Part shown: positions 42,566-53,177 of the stretch, piece by piece
Numbering within the stretch: position 1 is the first letter of the stretch
How the letters are laid out: every line of letters starts with the position of its first letter
Assembly: GCF_001522585.2 (NCBI RefSeq)
Contig: NZ_CP013373.1
Location: 1,736,001 to 1,800,000 of the forward strand
Direction: 5' to 3'
Length of the DNA stretch: 64,000 nt
Source: Burkholderia sp. NRF60-BP8
Lineage (GTDB): Bacteria > Pseudomonadota > Gammaproteobacteria > Burkholderiales > Burkholderiaceae
The notes under the pieces: model-generated
The model's input: the letters and a program-made list of their open reading frames with translations, nothing else
Told to the model about the DNA's origin: nothing
Database searches by the model: none
Position numbers and translations under genes: made by a program

Positions 42566-43921
42566 TCACGACTTCACCCACACGCCGCCCGCGCTCGGGT
42601 TGTCGCCCTGCGTCCACCATTTCGCGCAATACTTCGCGCCCTGGTACGTCACGCACGTGCCGCCCTGGTAGGCGGTCGTCGCCGACCACGCGGGCGTGCC
42701 GCCGCCGACCGGCTTCCACACGGCCGCCTGCCCGGGCACGTCGCCCTGCGTCCACCACTGCGCCTGATACGTCGTGCCCTGGTAGGTGACCGTCGCGCCG
42801 GCCGTATAGACCTGGCCGGCCGCCCACGGTGCGCCCGGCTGCGGCGTGCCGCCGTTCGTGCCGCCGCCGTAGTTCGGGTCCTGCGTGACGCCCGCGCCCC
42901 ACTTGCCGTCGAGCTTCTTGAAGATCGTCGCGAACGCGTACGGCTGCTGCGCGACGCCCGAGCAGGTCGGCGACGCATACGTGCCGCCCGACGGACACGC
43001 CTGGTCGCGGCCGACCGACCAGTTGCCGAAGAAGCCGTAGCCGTTCGCGACCGCCGCGTTCAGTACGGTCTGCGCATTCGCGAGCGTGAACGTCTCGCCC
43101 TGCACGTCGTTGACGCCGATCATCGGCGTGACGCCGACCATCTGCCACAGCTGCGCATTGGTCTTCGGCTGGCCGGCCGACTTGAACGCCGTGTCGAGCT
43201 GCGAGTAGAGCGCCTGCGCGGCGCTGATCGCCGCGGCGCCCATGTCGATGTTCGCCGGACCGTAATCCATCGCCATCACGTTGACCGCATCGAACGCGGT
43301 CTTGTTCGCGATGGCCGCGTTGACGACGTTCACGCCGTCCTGCGTGAGCCCGGTCGGCATCGTCGGCAGCGTCAGCGTCACGTGCAGCGGCTTGCCCTTC
43401 GCCGCGTAGTCGGCCTGCAGTTGCGCGACGGCCTGGAAGTTGCGCGCGATCGCCGCCGTGTCCTGCTGCGACCCGCCCTCGATGTCGAAGTCGACGTGGG
43501 TGAGGCCGTACGTGTCGATCACCGTCTGGTACGCGGCTTTCAGCGCGGAGACCGTCGAGCACGCCTGCATCAGCGGCGTGCCGTTCGCGCCGCCGAACGA
43601 CACGGCGACTTCGCCGCCTTTCGCGCGGTAGCTCGCGATCGACGTGGACAGCGCAGTCAGCAGGTCGCCGCTCGCGCCGTTGCCGATCGGCTGCACGCCG
43701 CCCCACGACGGCACGCAGCCGTTGCCCGCGACCACGAACGCGAGCGTGAACTGCTGGATGCCCTGGCGCACGCCGATCTGGTCGACCAGCGGTGTCGGAT
43801 AGAGCGTCACGTCGACATAGGGCGCATAGACGCCGGCACCGTGCGACACGCTCGCCATCGCGAGCAGACAACCCGCGGCAAACGCACGCGGAACGAAACG
43901 CGTCAACGCATTGTTGTTCAT
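42566..43921 (-). CDS. Secreted GH18 chitinase with two CBM5/12-type modules
   Basis: Secreted glycosyl hydrolase of 451 residues. A signal peptide (ending SVSHG-AG) precedes a GH18-like catalytic domain with the active-site run D144-F-D146-I-E148, E148 being the catalytic acid, and an SFGGANG substrate-binding strand near 109. The last 95 residues contain two short tandem modules, each with the Y-x-G-x-x-V-x-Y-x-G and WWTQGD pattern of chitin-binding CBM5/12. ATG 43921 has GGAG eight bases upstream. It acts outside the cell on chitin. Confidence 0.9.
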   Translation of the reverse strand: MNNNALTRFVPRAFAAGCLLAMASVSHGAGVYAPYVDVTLYPTPLVDQIGVRQGIQQFTLAFVVAGNGCVPSWGGVQPIGNGASGDLLTALSTSIASYRAKGGEVAVSFGGANGTPLMQACSTVSALKAAYQTVIDTYGLTHVDFDIEGGSQQDTAAIARNFQAVAQLQADYAAKGKPLHVTLTLPTMPTGLTQDGVNVVNAAIANKTAFDAVNVMAMDYGPANIDMGAAAISAAQALYSQLDTAFKSAGQPKTNAQLWQMVGVTPMIGVNDVQGETFTLANAQTVLNAAVANGYGFFGNWSVGRDQACPSGGTYASPTCSGVAQQPYAFATIFKKLDGKWGAGVTQDPNYGGGTNGGTPQPGAPWAAGQVYTAGATVTYQGTTYQAQWWTQGDVPGQAAVWKPVGGGTPAWSATTAYQGGTCVTYQGAKYCAKWWTQGDNPSAGGVWVKS

Positions 43922-44284
43922 TCTGTGTTCTCCAAGTGGAAGAGGGATACGCTGGCCTGCGTATCGCCGCCGATGGGGCGGCACGTGCCCCGCCGGCGGC
44001 GTGCCTATCTTGGAGGATTCGCGTCGAATAGGGAATTTAGGTGTTCTTCTTTTTGTTATTCGATTCCCGATACGTAACGAACTTGCCGATTCGGTCGCAT
44101 TTCGAAACGCAGGGCGGGCACTTTTTCCGACCGATCGCGCGACGCGGTGCGTATGGACCGGTTCCAGCGAACCGGCGACGCACCGGCATGACGACTTCCG
44201 GCTCGCGTGCATCCGCATTCACGCGAGCGCCGCCGGAGAGCGCCGCCGGATGCGGGACGCGCGCCGGCTGGAACGCCGCGGCCT
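43922..44284. other. Intergenic stretch upstream of the chitinase gene
   Basis: No gene is supported here. The part nearest the chitinase gene is AT-rich (around 44036-44070) and probably holds its promoter on the - strand, but no -35/-10 pair is convincing. The other half, next to the end of cbiG-cobJ, is GC-rich without a hairpin and T-run, so no intrinsic terminator was recognised. Confidence 0.5.
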
Positions 44285-46009
44285 TCAGCGATACCAGCGC
44301 GGCGTATAGACCCATTCGCGCGCGTTGCCGATCGCGAATCGCCGCGTCGTCGACGAGCCGACGATCACCATCGTGCGCATGTCGACCTGGTCGCCGCGTA
44401 GCGCGCCGAGGGTCGTCGTCGAAAGCGTCGCGCCCGGCCGGCCGATGTCGCGGCCGAGCACGACCACCGTGTCGGCCGTGCGATGCGCGCGCACGATATC
44501 GAGCGCACGGTCGAGCTGCCACGGCCGCGCGCGCGAAATCGGGTTGTAGAACGCCATCACGAGATCGGCTTGCGCCGCATGCCGCAGGCGCGTCTCGATC
44601 ACGTCCCACGGCTTCAGGTTGTCCGACAGCGAGATCGCGCAGAAGTCGTGGCCGAGCGGCGCGCCGGCCTGCGCGGCCGTCGCGAGCGACGCCGAGATGC
44701 CGGGCTCCACGCGCAGGTCGACTGCGGCCCATCGCGGGTCGCGCGCTGCGTCGAGCGCTTCGAGCACGGCCGCGGCCATCGCGAATACGCCGGGGTCGCC
44801 CGACGACACGACCGCGACGCGGCGGCCCTCGGCCGCCAGTTCGAACGCATGGCGCGCGCGCTGCATTTCCTCGCGATTGTCGGTGCCGTGCACGCGCTGG
44901 TCGGCCCGGAACGGGCCGGCCATGTTCACGTAGGTCGTATAGCCGAGGATGTCGGTCGCGTCCGCGAGCGCTGCGCGTGCGGCCGGCGTGAGCCACGCGC
45001 CGCCGCCCGGGCCGAGACCGAGCACCGTCAGGCGGCCGCGCGCGCGGCCGAGCGTCGCGGGATCGACCGGATGCGACGCGACCGCGCACGCGAGGCCGTT
45101 CGATTCTTCACGCAGCGTGTGGGGAACGCGCAATGCGCGAGCGAGCAGCGTGGCGGCGTCGGCGGGCGTATCGCGGTCGCTGTCGCTATCGACGAAGCGC
45201 AGCGGCACGTCGAGCGTGCTCGCCGCTGCTTCCAGTGCGGCGTCGCCGATCGCCGATGCGGGCGCGACGATGGCCGCGAGCGCCAGCCGGGCGAGACCCT
45301 GTTCGTCGAGCGTGGCTGCGACGCGCGCGGCCAGCGCTTCGTCGGCATGCACGGCATGAGCGGCGACGCCGACCACCACGCTGCGCGGATGAATCACGAG
45401 TTCGTCGCGCGCGCCACGCCACGCGTCGGGCGTCACGCGAATCGCGTGCGCGGCTGCGGCATCACGGGGCAGCGCGACGTCGTCGAGCCACGGCGCGGCG
45501 CCGTCGACGCGCGTCGACGCGCCCGCGAGCAGGTCGGACACGAAGCGCTTGCCCTGCGCGAGATCGGCGAGCGCATAGCCTTCGGGCGGATTGAGCACGC
45601 ACGCGCCGAAGCGCAGTTCGCCGCTCGTCGTGATCGCGGGCGCGACGCCGACGCATTCGGCGATTTCGCGCGCGATCGCGTTGACGCCCGTCAGCCCGCC
45701 GAGCAGCGGCACGACGGCCGAACCGTCTTCCGCGACCGCGAGCACCGGCGGCTCGACGCCCTTGTCGGCGAGCGCGGGCGCGAGGCAGCGGATCACGATG
45801 CCGGCCGCGCACAGCGCGACGATCGGCAAGCCGCGCGCATACAGTTCGCGCAGGTGCGTGCCGAGTTCGTCGAACGGCACGTCGGCGTCGACGCGCGACG
45901 CGAGCCCGTGCACACGGGCGCCCGGGTAACGCATCTGGATGCGTTGCGCGGTATCGAGCGCGCTCGCGCCGAGAATCACGATCGCGGGCGCCGTCGTCAT
46001 CCTTGCCAT
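44285..46009 (-). CDS. cobJ: CbiG-CobJ fusion (precorrin-3B C17-methyltransferase)
   Basis: Fusion of 574 residues. Residues about 1-325 are a CbiG-type protein ([38 protein letters not shown], then a CobE-like domain with [18 protein letters not shown]). From about 326 onward is a SAM-dependent methyltransferase of the CobJ/CbiH type ([49 protein letters not shown]), which methylates C17 with ring contraction. ATG 46009 follows GGGGGA; an ATG at 46000 overlaps the cobI stop and is the alternative. It is the last gene of the cobG-cobH-cobI unit. Confidence 0.9.
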   Translation of the reverse strand: MARMTTAPAIVILGASALDTAQRIQMRYPGARVHGLASRVDADVPFDELGTHLRELYARGLPIVALCAAGIVIRCLAPALADKGVEPPVLAVAEDGSAVVPLLGGLTGVNAIAREIAECVGVAPAITTSGELRFGACVLNPPEGYALADLAQGKRFVSDLLAGASTRVDGAAPWLDDVALPRDAAAAHAIRVTPDAWRGARDELVIHPRSVVVGVAAHAVHADEALAARVAATLDEQGLARLALAAIVAPASAIGDAALEAAASTLDVPLRFVDSDSDRDTPADAATLLARALRVPHTLREESNGLACAVASHPVDPATLGRARGRLTVLGLGPGGGAWLTPAARAALADATDILGYTTYVNMAGPFRADQRVHGTDNREEMQRARHAFELAAEGRRVAVVSSGDPGVFAMAAAVLEALDAARDPRWAAVDLRVEPGISASLATAAQAGAPLGHDFCAISLSDNLKPWDVIETRLRHAAQADLVMAFYNPISRARPWQLDRALDIVRAHRTADTVVVLGRDIGRPGATLSTTTLGALRGDQVDMRTMVIVGSSTTRRFAIGNAREWVYTPRWYR

Positions 46010-46731
46010 TTTTCCCCCGGCACGACGAGCAGCGAGAAATACGGCGACGCCATCGGATCGACCTCGTCGAGCGGCACGATGCGCTGGTTCGCCATCGTCG
46101 CGCGCTCGACGTACAGCGCGCGCTTCGCGAGCCCGAGTTCGTCGAGCACGCGCCGCACCTTGTCGAAGTTGCGGCCGAGCTTCATCACGACCGCCGCATC
46201 GGCGCGCGCGAGCCGCTCGCGCAGCTCGTGCTCGGGCAGCACGCCCGACAGCACCGACAGGCTCTGGTTGCGATAGACGAGCGGCTGGCCGAGCACCGCC
46301 GTGCCGCCGAGCATCGCGCACACGCCGGGGATCACCTCGGTGTCGTAACACGGCGCGAGGCGGTCGTGCAGGTACATGTACGAGCCGTAGAAGAACGGGT
46401 CGCCCTCGCAGATCACCGCGACGTCGCGGCCCGCATCGAGGTGCGCCGCGACGATCTCGGCCGCGGTGTCGTAGAAATCGGCGATCACCGTCTCGTAGCA
46501 CAGCGGCGGCGGCAGCGCCTCGGTCGTCACCGGATAGACGAGCGGCAATTGCGTCTGCCCGTCGAGCAGGTGCGCTTCGACGATGCCGTACGCATTGCCT
46601 TTCTTGCCTTTCGCGACGAAATACGCGACCACGGGCGCCGCCTGCAGCACGCGCAGCGCCTTGATCGTCATCAGTTCGGGATCGCCGGGGCCGACGCCGA
46701 CCCCGAACAGCCGTCCGTGCGCGCGCGTCAT
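45997..46731 (-). CDS. cobI: Precorrin-2 C20-methyltransferase
   Basis: SAM-dependent methylation of precorrin-2 at C20 to give precorrin-3A. The 244-residue product has the family's [17 protein letters not shown] start, the [20 protein letters not shown] segment and the [18 protein letters not shown] region. The ATG overlaps the cobH stop by four bases (ATGA), and its own stop overlaps the next start, so the - strand genes are tightly coupled. Confidence 0.95.
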   Translation of the reverse strand: MTRAHGRLFGVGVGPGDPELMTIKALRVLQAAPVVAYFVAKGKKGNAYGIVEAHLLDGQTQLPLVYPVTTEALPPPLCYETVIADFYDTAAEIVAAHLDAGRDVAVICEGDPFFYGSYMYLHDRLAPCYDTEVIPGVCAMLGGTAVLGQPLVYRNQSLSVLSGVLPEHELRERLARADAAVVMKLGRNFDKVRRVLDELGLAKRALYVERATMANQRIVPLDEVDPMASPYFSLLVVPGEKWQG

Positions 46732-47354
46732 TCGACCTCCGTCGCCAGCGCATTGACCGCGGCAGCGGCCATCGCGCTGCCGCCGCGCCGGCCGAGCAGC
46801 GCGACGTACGGCACGCCGCGGCTGTCGGCATCGAGCATCGCCTTCGATTCGGCCGCGCCGATGAAGCCGACCGGGAAACCGAGGATCAGCGCGGGGCGTG
46901 GCGCGCCGGCGTCGATCATGTCGAGCAGGTGGAACAGCGCGGTCGGCGCGTTGCCGATCGCGACGACGCTGCCCGCGAGATGCGGGCGCCACAGTTCGAG
47001 CGCGGCGGCCGAACGCGTGTTGCCGAGGTGCCGTGCGAGGTCGGGCACCTCCGGCTCGCCGAGCGTGCAGATCACGCGATTGGCCGCCGGCAGCCGCGCG
47101 CGCGTGATGCCTTCGGCGACCATCCTCGCGTCGCACAGGATCGGCGCGCCGGCCGCGAGCGCCGCGCGGCCGGCCGCACCGGCACCGGCCGAGAAGCGCA
47201 GGTCGTACACGACGTCGACCATCCCGCACGCGTGGATCACGCGCACCGCGAGTTTCTCGAGATCGGGCGGAACCCGCGACAGGTCGGCCTCGGCGCGGAT
47301 CGTCGCGAACGACTGGCGGTAGATTTCCTGCCCGTCGCGAATGTAGTCAAGCAT
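46728..47354 (-). CDS. cobH: Precorrin-8X methylmutase
   Basis: Moves a methyl group from C11 to C12 of precorrin-8X to form hydrogenobyrinate. The 208-residue product matches CobH/CbiC in length and has the catalytic histidine in VIHACGMVD near residue 41, together with [10 protein letters not shown] and [15 protein letters not shown]. The start ATG 47354 overlaps the end of cobG by eight bases. Confidence 0.95.
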   Translation of the reverse strand: MLDYIRDGQEIYRQSFATIRAEADLSRVPPDLEKLAVRVIHACGMVDVVYDLRFSAGAGAAGRAALAAGAPILCDARMVAEGITRARLPAANRVICTLGEPEVPDLARHLGNTRSAAALELWRPHLAGSVVAIGNAPTALFHLLDMIDAGAPRPALILGFPVGFIGAAESKAMLDADSRGVPYVALLGRRGGSAMAAAAVNALATEVE

Positions 47355-48750
47355 CGGTGGTGTCCTGGCTGTGCCGCGCGTCCATGAGTCGGACCGCGGC
47401 CTGATCAATCGTCAGATGGCGCGCGAGTGGGGCGCCGAAGCCCGCGGCCGCGTCGCGCCGGTAAAGGTCGTAATGCGCGGGCGCCACCGCGACGAGCGTA
47501 TGGGTGGCCGGGTGCGGCAGCGCGCAGTGGCGCTCGCAACCGGTCAGATGCACGTCGAGCGGATGGCCGACGCGCGCGGCGAGTGCGCGCGCGTCGTGTT
47601 TCGTGTCGGCGCGCGCTTTCGCGCAGCCCGTGCTGCCGGTGCAGGCGACGAGCGCGGCCAGCGGGTCGGACGACGCGCACACGAGGCCGAGCGACGCGAG
47701 TGCGTCGCGCATCGCAGCCGCGCGCTCGTTCGGCACGCCGTGCACGAACACGCCTTGCCACGGCGTCATCGACAGCGTGCCGTCGCCGTCGGCTTCGGCC
47801 AGTACGGCGAGCCGCTCCAGTTGCGTCGCGTCGAGCCGCCCGAGCGCGAATTGCGCGCCGACGCTGCAACGCGCCGTGTCGCGCGACGGGCGGGCGCCGA
47901 AACGCAGCGCTGGGTCGACGCGCGTGCGCCGCCAGCCGGCAAGCGCCGGATCGGCCGCGAGCGGGAAGGGCAGGTAGTGTTGCGCGCGCGCGAGCAGCGT
48001 GGGCTCGCCGCACGTCGCAAGCAATGCGCGCATCCGCGTGACGTCGGCCGGCGCGAGATCGAGGAACGCGAGCAGCAGCGCGCGAACCAGTGCCACGCCC
48101 TGATCGACGGACACGTCGACCGAAGCGGGCCGATCGCCGTGCGCCACCGGCGGACAGCCGGCCAGCCCCGCCGCCAGGCGTACCGCGCCGTCGCCGCGGC
48201 GCCACGCGGCCAGCCAGATGTCGTGCTGATGATCGAGCGCCGCGACCGTTTCGCCGCCGTCGAGCTGAATCGAGAATTTCGGCGACAATTCGCCGCGACG
48301 CGGCTCGCTCGCGAGCATGTCGAGCAGCGGCACGGCGAGCGCGTAACTATCGACGAGTGCGGCGGGGTCGTGCCCGGCGAGCGGGCTCAACATCACGTTG
48401 CGGACGTCGTCGCTCGCCGCGAGCGCGGCCGCATTGACGATGGTGGCGTCGTCGGCGCTTGCGCGCGGGCCGAGCCCCGCATCGAGCAACGCGCGCGCCA
48501 GCGCATCGGCCGCGCCGTCGCGAATGCCGCGCAGCTGGAGATTCGCGCGATTGGTCGCATCGATCGCGCCGGAGCCGTACAGGCGCGCGGCGGCGGCGAT
48601 CGCGCGCGCCTGGCGCGCGTCGAGCCGGCCGCCCGGCAGCTTGATCCGGCACAGCCCGCCGTCGGCGGCCGCGACCACGCGCACGAGCCCCGGGCAGGCC
48701 GACGGGCGCACGACGGACGACGCAGGAATCGAATCGGGAACGGAACTCAA
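47347..48750 (-). CDS. cobG: Precorrin-3B synthase CobG
   Basis: Oxygen-dependent monooxygenase that makes precorrin-3B, the marker enzyme of the aerobic pathway. About 467 residues, built like a small sulfite reductase, with the [4Fe-4S]/siroheme-type cysteines in CTGSTGC and CERHC near the C-terminus and the SPKFSIQLDGGE segment in the middle. The start is uncertain: no ATG lies near the conserved N-terminus (PSACPGLVRVVAAADGGLCR), so TTG 48750 is given, with GTG 48711 as an alternative; neither has a good ribosome site. It is the first gene after a B12 riboswitch. Confidence 0.88.
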   Translation of the reverse strand: MSSVPDSIPASSVVRPSACPGLVRVVAAADGGLCRIKLPGGRLDARQARAIAAAARLYGSGAIDATNRANLQLRGIRDGAADALARALLDAGLGPRASADDATIVNAAALAASDDVRNVMLSPLAGHDPAALVDSYALAVPLLDMLASEPRRGELSPKFSIQLDGGETVAALDHQHDIWLAAWRRGDGAVRLAAGLAGCPPVAHGDRPASVDVSVDQGVALVRALLLAFLDLAPADVTRMRALLATCGEPTLLARAQHYLPFPLAADPALAGWRRTRVDPALRFGARPSRDTARCSVGAQFALGRLDATQLERLAVLAEADGDGTLSMTPWQGVFVHGVPNERAAAMRDALASLGLVCASSDPLAALVACTGSTGCAKARADTKHDARALAARVGHPLDVHLTGCERHCALPHPATHTLVAVAPAHYDLYRRDAAAGFGAPLARHLTIDQAAVRLMDARHSQDTTDA

Positions 48751-48831
48751 CGGGATAGCGCAACAGTGTGGCGCCGCGGCCAACGCATCGGTACACCCCG
48801 CCCGACGCCGACTGGCACGCACGCACTTTCT

Positions 48832-48998
48832 GGCCGGCAGGTCTCCTGGCTGACAGGTCGGCGCCGGCTCCCGGCCTTCCCGGTGAAACCAGTGGCATGA
48901 GGGGGGATCGGCTCGCTGTCTACAGTTGCGGGGGCAGCCACAGCGGCGCGCGGTGCGCCCTGTGTTCCCTCTTCGGCCCCGAAGGGCACCGGCGAACG
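48832..48998 (-). ncRNA. Cobalamin riboswitch upstream of cobG
   Basis: On the - strand the B12 riboswitch blocks appear in order: GAGGGAACACAGG near 48971-48959, GCTGCCCCCGCAACTGTAG near 48939-48921, GCCACTGG near 48895, GGGAAGGCCGGGAGCCGG near 48881, and the 3' box AGCCAGGAGACCTGCC at about 48852-48837. Ends are approximate. It should make the cobG-cobH-cobI-cobJ unit repressible by cobalamin. Confidence 0.92.
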
Positions 48999-49210
48999 AA
49001 CGGCCGTAGGATACCCGATTTCGGCCGCGATTCGCGACCGGCTGGCCGTTCGCGGCGGGCGGCGCAGGCAATGCCCGGGGGCGAGCGGGCGGCCGGATGA
49101 AACGCGGAGTGGAACACGGTACCATGCCGTTTTTCGCCATGCGGACGGCCGCATCGGCGCTTTCGGGGCCGCGCGGCGACACGATGAAATCGAACGATGG
49201 GGAAGGGTGG

Positions 49211-50473
49211 ATGACGGCGTGGCTGACGGTAGTGGGCATCGGCGACGACGGTTACGCGGGGCTCGGACGCCACGCGCGGCGCGCGCTGCTCGACGCGACG
49301 CGCGTGGTCGGCGCGAAACGGCATCTCGACATGCTGCCCGCACGGCTGCGCGCGACGCGCGAAGCATGGCCGTCGCCGTTCGACCTGTCGGGGCTGCTCG
49401 CACGCCGCGGCGCGCCCGTGTGCGTGCTCGCGAGCGGCGACCCGATGCTGTTCGGCGTCGGCGCGACGCTCGCCCGTGTGCTTTCTCCCGACGAATGGCG
49501 CGTGCTGCCCGCGCCGTCGTCGCTGTCGCTCGCGGCCGCGCGCCTCGGCTGGGCGCTGCAGGACGTGGGCGCGGTCTCGCTCGTCGGGCGGCCGCTCGCG
49601 ACGCTGGCGCGCCATCTGCTGCCGGGCCGGCGCCTGTTCGTGCTGAGCGCCGACGGCCGCACGCCGGCCGCCGTCGCGGCCGAACTCGCCGCCCGCGGTT
49701 TCGGGCCGACGCGCGTCAGCGTGTTCGAACACCTCGGCGGCCCGCTCGAGCGACGGATCGATGGCCTCGCGCAAGACTGGAACGTCGACGAAGCCGCCGC
49801 GCTCAATCTCGTCGCGCTCGACTGTCAGGCGGGCCCCGACGCACCGCGCCGCGCGCTCACGCCCGGCCTGCCCGACGACGCGTACCGTCACGACGGCCAG
49901 CTCACCAAGCGCGACCTGCGCGCGATGACGCTCGGGCGACTCGCGCCCGCGCCCGGCGAACTGCTGTGGGACGTCGGCGCCGGCAGCGGCTCGATCGGCA
50001 TCGAATGGATGCGCGCGCATCCATCGTGCCAGGCGATCGCGATCGAAGGGCATGCGGAGCGGCAGCGCTTCATCGAACACAACCGCGAGACGCTCGGCGT
50101 GCCGGGCCTGCAACTCGTCGCGGGCCGTGCGCCCGCTGCGCTCGCGGGGCTCGCCGCGCCCGACGCGATCTTCATCGGCGGCGGCGCGACGGCGCCCGGC
50201 GTGCTCGACGCGTGCTGGGCGTCGCTGAAACCCGGCGGGCGGCTCGTCGCGAACGCGGTCACGCTGCAGGGCGAGATGGCGCTCGCCGCGTGGCGCGACG
50301 TGCACGGCGGCACGCTCACGCGCGTGTCGCTCGCGCATGCCGAACCGCTCGGCCGCTTCGACACGTGGCGACAACCGCTGCCGGTCACGCTGTACGACGT
50401 GCGCAAGCCCGACGCGGCCGATACGGCCGGCTCGTCGACCCCGTCGAATCCGTCGAACGCAACGGACGCGTGA
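49211..50473 (+). CDS. cobL: Precorrin-6Y C5,15-methyltransferase, decarboxylating
   Basis: Bifunctional enzyme of 420 residues that methylates C5 and C15 and decarboxylates the C12 acetate. The N-terminal half is CbiE-like ([14 protein letters not shown] start, [16 protein letters not shown]). The C-terminal half is CbiT-like, with the SAM-binding [19 protein letters not shown] near residue 252 and [17 protein letters not shown] 49211 has GGAAGG four bases upstream; an in-frame ATG at 49184 is less well placed. It starts a four-gene unit divergent from cobG and shows no riboswitch of its own. Confidence 0.94.
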   Translation: MTAWLTVVGIGDDGYAGLGRHARRALLDATRVVGAKRHLDMLPARLRATREAWPSPFDLSGLLARRGAPVCVLASGDPMLFGVGATLARVLSPDEWRVLPAPSSLSLAAARLGWALQDVGAVSLVGRPLATLARHLLPGRRLFVLSADGRTPAAVAAELAARGFGPTRVSVFEHLGGPLERRIDGLAQDWNVDEAAALNLVALDCQAGPDAPRRALTPGLPDDAYRHDGQLTKRDLRAMTLGRLAPAPGELLWDVGAGSGSIGIEWMRAHPSCQAIAIEGHAERQRFIEHNRETLGVPGLQLVAGRAPAALAGLAAPDAIFIGGGATAPGVLDACWASLKPGGRLVANAVTLQGEMALAAWRDVHGGTLTRVSLAHAEPLGRFDTWRQPLPVTLYDVRKPDAADTAGSSTPSNPSNATDA

Positions 50474-51561
50474 TGCGCGACGAAACGCCCGAACAGCCCG
50501 CGCCGCTGCGCTTCGGCTACACGACCGGCAGTTGCGCGACCGCGACGTCGCTCGCGGCCGCGCGACTGCTGCTCGCGGGCCACGCGGACGACGCGGTCGA
50601 GATCGTGCTGCCGAAGGGCCAGCGCGTGATGATGCGGCTCGAATTCTGCCGCGCCACGGCCGACGGCGCCGAAGCCGGCACGATCAAGGATGCCGGCGAC
50701 GATCCGGACGTCACGCACGGCGCGCTGATCTTCGCGCGCGTCGCGCTCGCGGCGGCGTCCGGCGTGCGCTTTCATGCGGGGCCGGGCGTCGGCACGGTCA
50801 CGCGGGCGGGGCTCACGCTGCCGGTCGGCGAGCCGGCGATCAACCCGGTGCCGCGCCGGATGATGACCACGCACCTGGAAGCGCTCGCCGCCGAGCACGG
50901 CTACGCGGGCGGCTTCGACGTGACGATCGGCGTCGACGGCGGCGAGGCGCTCGCGCTGAAGACGATGAACCCGCGCCTGGGCATCGTCGGCGGGCTGTCG
51001 ATCCTCGGCACGACCGGCATCGTGCGGCCGTTCTCGTGTTCGGCCTATATCGCGTCGATCCATCAGGGCATCGACGTCGCGCGAGCGAACGGCATCGCGC
51101 ACATCGCCGCCTGCACCGGCAACGCGAGCGAGGACGCGATGCGCGCGCACTACCGTCTGCCCGACATGGCGCTGATCGAGATGGGCGACTTCGCGGGCGC
51201 GGTGCTCAAGCACCTGCGGCGCGCGCCGGTCGCGCGTCTGTCGATGTGCGGCGGCTTCGGCAAGCTGAGCAAGCTCGCGGCCGGCCATCTCGACCTGCAC
51301 AGTCGCCATTCGAGCATCGATCTGCCGCTGCTCGCGCAATGGGCGGCCGAAGCCGGCGCGAGCGATGCGCTGCAGGCCGCGATGCGCGCCGCGAACACGA
51401 GCCAGGAAGCGTTGAAACTCGCGCAAACCGATGGCGTGCCGCTCGGCGATCTCGTTTGCGCCCATGCGTTGCAGGTGGCGCGCGACATCGTGCCGCCGTC
51501 GGTCGCGGTCGAGATGTTCGCGATCGACCGGCAGGGCCGCTTCGTCGGGGAGGCGCGATGA
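50473..51561 (+). CDS. cbiD: Cobalt-precorrin-5B C1-methyltransferase CbiD
   Basis: C1-methyltransferase of 362 residues of the CbiD family, recognisable by [17 protein letters not shown] at the start, [30 protein letters not shown] and [18 protein letters not shown]. CbiD belongs classically to the anaerobic pathway, where it replaces CobF, and no CobF is encoded in this window. The start codon shares a base with the cobL stop (TGATG). The family's role as C1-methyltransferase is established; its use here with CobG-made intermediates is inferred from the cluster. Confidence 0.94.
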   Translation: MRDETPEQPAPLRFGYTTGSCATATSLAAARLLLAGHADDAVEIVLPKGQRVMMRLEFCRATADGAEAGTIKDAGDDPDVTHGALIFARVALAAASGVRFHAGPGVGTVTRAGLTLPVGEPAINPVPRRMMTTHLEALAAEHGYAGGFDVTIGVDGGEALALKTMNPRLGIVGGLSILGTTGIVRPFSCSAYIASIHQGIDVARANGIAHIAACTGNASEDAMRAHYRLPDMALIEMGDFAGAVLKHLRRAPVARLSMCGGFGKLSKLAAGHLDLHSRHSSIDLPLLAQWAAEAGASDALQAAMRAANTSQEALKLAQTDGVPLGDLVCAHALQVARDIVPPSVAVEMFAIDRQGRFVGEAR

Positions 51562-52289
51562 GCCCGCGCATTCTGCTGCTCGGCGGCACCGGCGATGCGC
51601 TGAAAATCGCGCGTGCGCTCGGCCCGCATCATGTTTATAGTCTCGCCGGCCTCGGCAAGACGCCCGACGATCTGCGCTGCGACGTGCGCGTCGGCGGTTT
51701 CGGCGGCGCAGCCGGGCTCGCCGCGTATCTTCGCGACGCCGGCATCGGCCTCGTGATCGACGCGACGCATCCGTATGCCGCGCAAATCAGCGCGAACGCC
51801 GCGGCGGCGACGCGCGACGCGGGCGTGCCGCTCTGGGCGCTGCGCCGCGCGCCGTGGACGCCGCAACCGGGCGACGACTGGCGGATGGTCGACGACTGGG
51901 CCGGCATCGAGGCCGCGCTCGCGCCGTTCAGGCGCCCGCTGTTCACGCTCGGCCGCGAACCGCTCGCGCATCTCGACACGATCCCGCCGCACCAGTTCTG
52001 GCTCGTGCGCTGCCTCGACGCGCATCCCGGCAACGCCCGCGCGCAGGTCGTCGCCGCGCGCGGGCCGTTCACGCCCGACGGCGAGCGCGCGCTGTTCGCG
52101 CTGGCGGGGATCGACGTCGTCGTCAGCAAGAACAGCGGCGGCGCGGCCACCGAGGCCAAGCTCGACGTCGCACGCGAACGCAGGCTGCCGGTCGTGATGC
52201 TGCGCCGGCCGCCGCTGCCCGATGCCGACCGTGCGTTCGACTCGGTCGCGGCGCTCGTCGACGCACTCGATCCGGCCGCGCGCGCCTGA
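51558..52289 (+). CDS. cobK: Precorrin-6A reductase
   Basis: NADPH-dependent reduction of precorrin-6A to precorrin-6B (CobK/CbiJ). The 243-residue product has the nucleotide-binding [17 protein letters not shown] start, [13 protein letters not shown], and [19 protein letters not shown] typical of the family. ATG overlaps the cbiD stop by four bases and has GGGGAG six bases upstream. Confidence 0.95.
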   Translation: MSPRILLLGGTGDALKIARALGPHHVYSLAGLGKTPDDLRCDVRVGGFGGAAGLAAYLRDAGIGLVIDATHPYAAQISANAAAATRDAGVPLWALRRAPWTPQPGDDWRMVDDWAGIEAALAPFRRPLFTLGREPLAHLDTIPPHQFWLVRCLDAHPGNARAQVVAARGPFTPDGERALFALAGIDVVVSKNSGGAATEAKLDVARERRLPVVMLRRPPLPDADRAFDSVAALVDALDPAARA

Positions 52290-52331
52290 CGCGACGCAGC
52301 GGTCATCCCACGAATTGACGGAGAAATTTCG

Positions 52332-53060
52332 ATGACGGTGTATTTCATCGGCGCCGGCCCCGGCGACCCGGAGCTGATCACGGTGAAGGGCCAGCGCCTC
52401 GTGCGCACGTGCCCGGTGATCCTGTATGCGGGCTCGCTCGTGCCGGCCGCCGTGCTCGACGGTCATCGCGCGGAGCAGGTCGTCAACACGGCCGAACTCG
52501 ACCTCGATGCGATCGTCGCGCTGCTCGCCGCCGCGCATGCGAAAGGGCAGGACGTCGCGCGCGTGCATTCGGGCGACCCGTCGCTGTATGGTGCGATCGG
52601 CGAGCAGATCCGCCGCCTGAAAGCGCTCGGAATTCCGTACGAAATCGTGCCGGGCGTGACGGCCACGGCCGCGTGCGCGGCGGCGCTCGGCGTCGAGCTG
52701 ACGCTGCCCGGCGTCGCGCAGACGGTGATCCTCACGCGCTTCGCGGGCAAGACGACGATGCCGGAAGGCGAAGCGCTCGGCTCGCTCGCCGCGCACCGCG
52801 CGACGCTCGCGATCCATCTCGGCGTGCGCCATCTCGCGCGCATCGTCGACGAAGTGCTGCCGCATTACGGCGCCGATTGCCCGGTGGCGGTGATCTATCG
52901 CGCGAGCTGGCCCGACGAGGAGCGCGTGACGGGCACGCTGGCCGACATCGTCGGCAAGGTGCAGGGCACGCAGATCGAGCGCACCGCGCTGATCCTGATT
53001 GGCCGCGTGCTCGACGCCGACGGGTTCGCGGATTCGACGCTGTACGCGAGCGCGGGCTGA
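52332..53060 (+). CDS. cobM: Precorrin-4 C11-methyltransferase
   Basis: SAM-dependent methylation at C11 (CobM/CbiF), 242 residues. It shows FIGAGPGDPELITVKGQRL, VARVHSGDPSLYGAIGEQI and VPGVTATAACAAALGVELTLP, and the length is typical. GGAG lies eight bases before the ATG. It is the last gene of the + strand unit; 42 bases separate it from cobK, and a strong hairpin follows before the convergent MFS gene. Confidence 0.95.
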   Translation: MTVYFIGAGPGDPELITVKGQRLVRTCPVILYAGSLVPAAVLDGHRAEQVVNTAELDLDAIVALLAAAHAKGQDVARVHSGDPSLYGAIGEQIRRLKALGIPYEIVPGVTATAACAAALGVELTLPGVAQTVILTRFAGKTTMPEGEALGSLAAHRATLAIHLGVRHLARIVDEVLPHYGADCPVAVIYRASWPDEERVTGTLADIVGKVQGTQIERTALILIGRVLDADGFADSTLYASAG

Positions 53061-53119
53061 ACGCGCCCGCGCCGTGGAGCCGGGTATCTGGACGGGCCGC
53101 GAGGATATTGCCGGTGCGA

Positions 53120-53146
53120 GCATGCCGGGGACGACACCGGGCATGC
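53120..53146. terminator. Hairpin between convergent cobM and MFS genes
   Basis: GCATGCC (53120-53126) pairs perfectly with GGCATGC (53140-53146), and inner G/C bases extend the pairing. There is no T-run on either side, so it is a possible bidirectional terminator of the weak or Rho-assisted kind. Confidence 0.42.
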
Positions 53147-53177
53147 AGGCACCCGCGCCGCTGGCCCGCGGCGTCGC

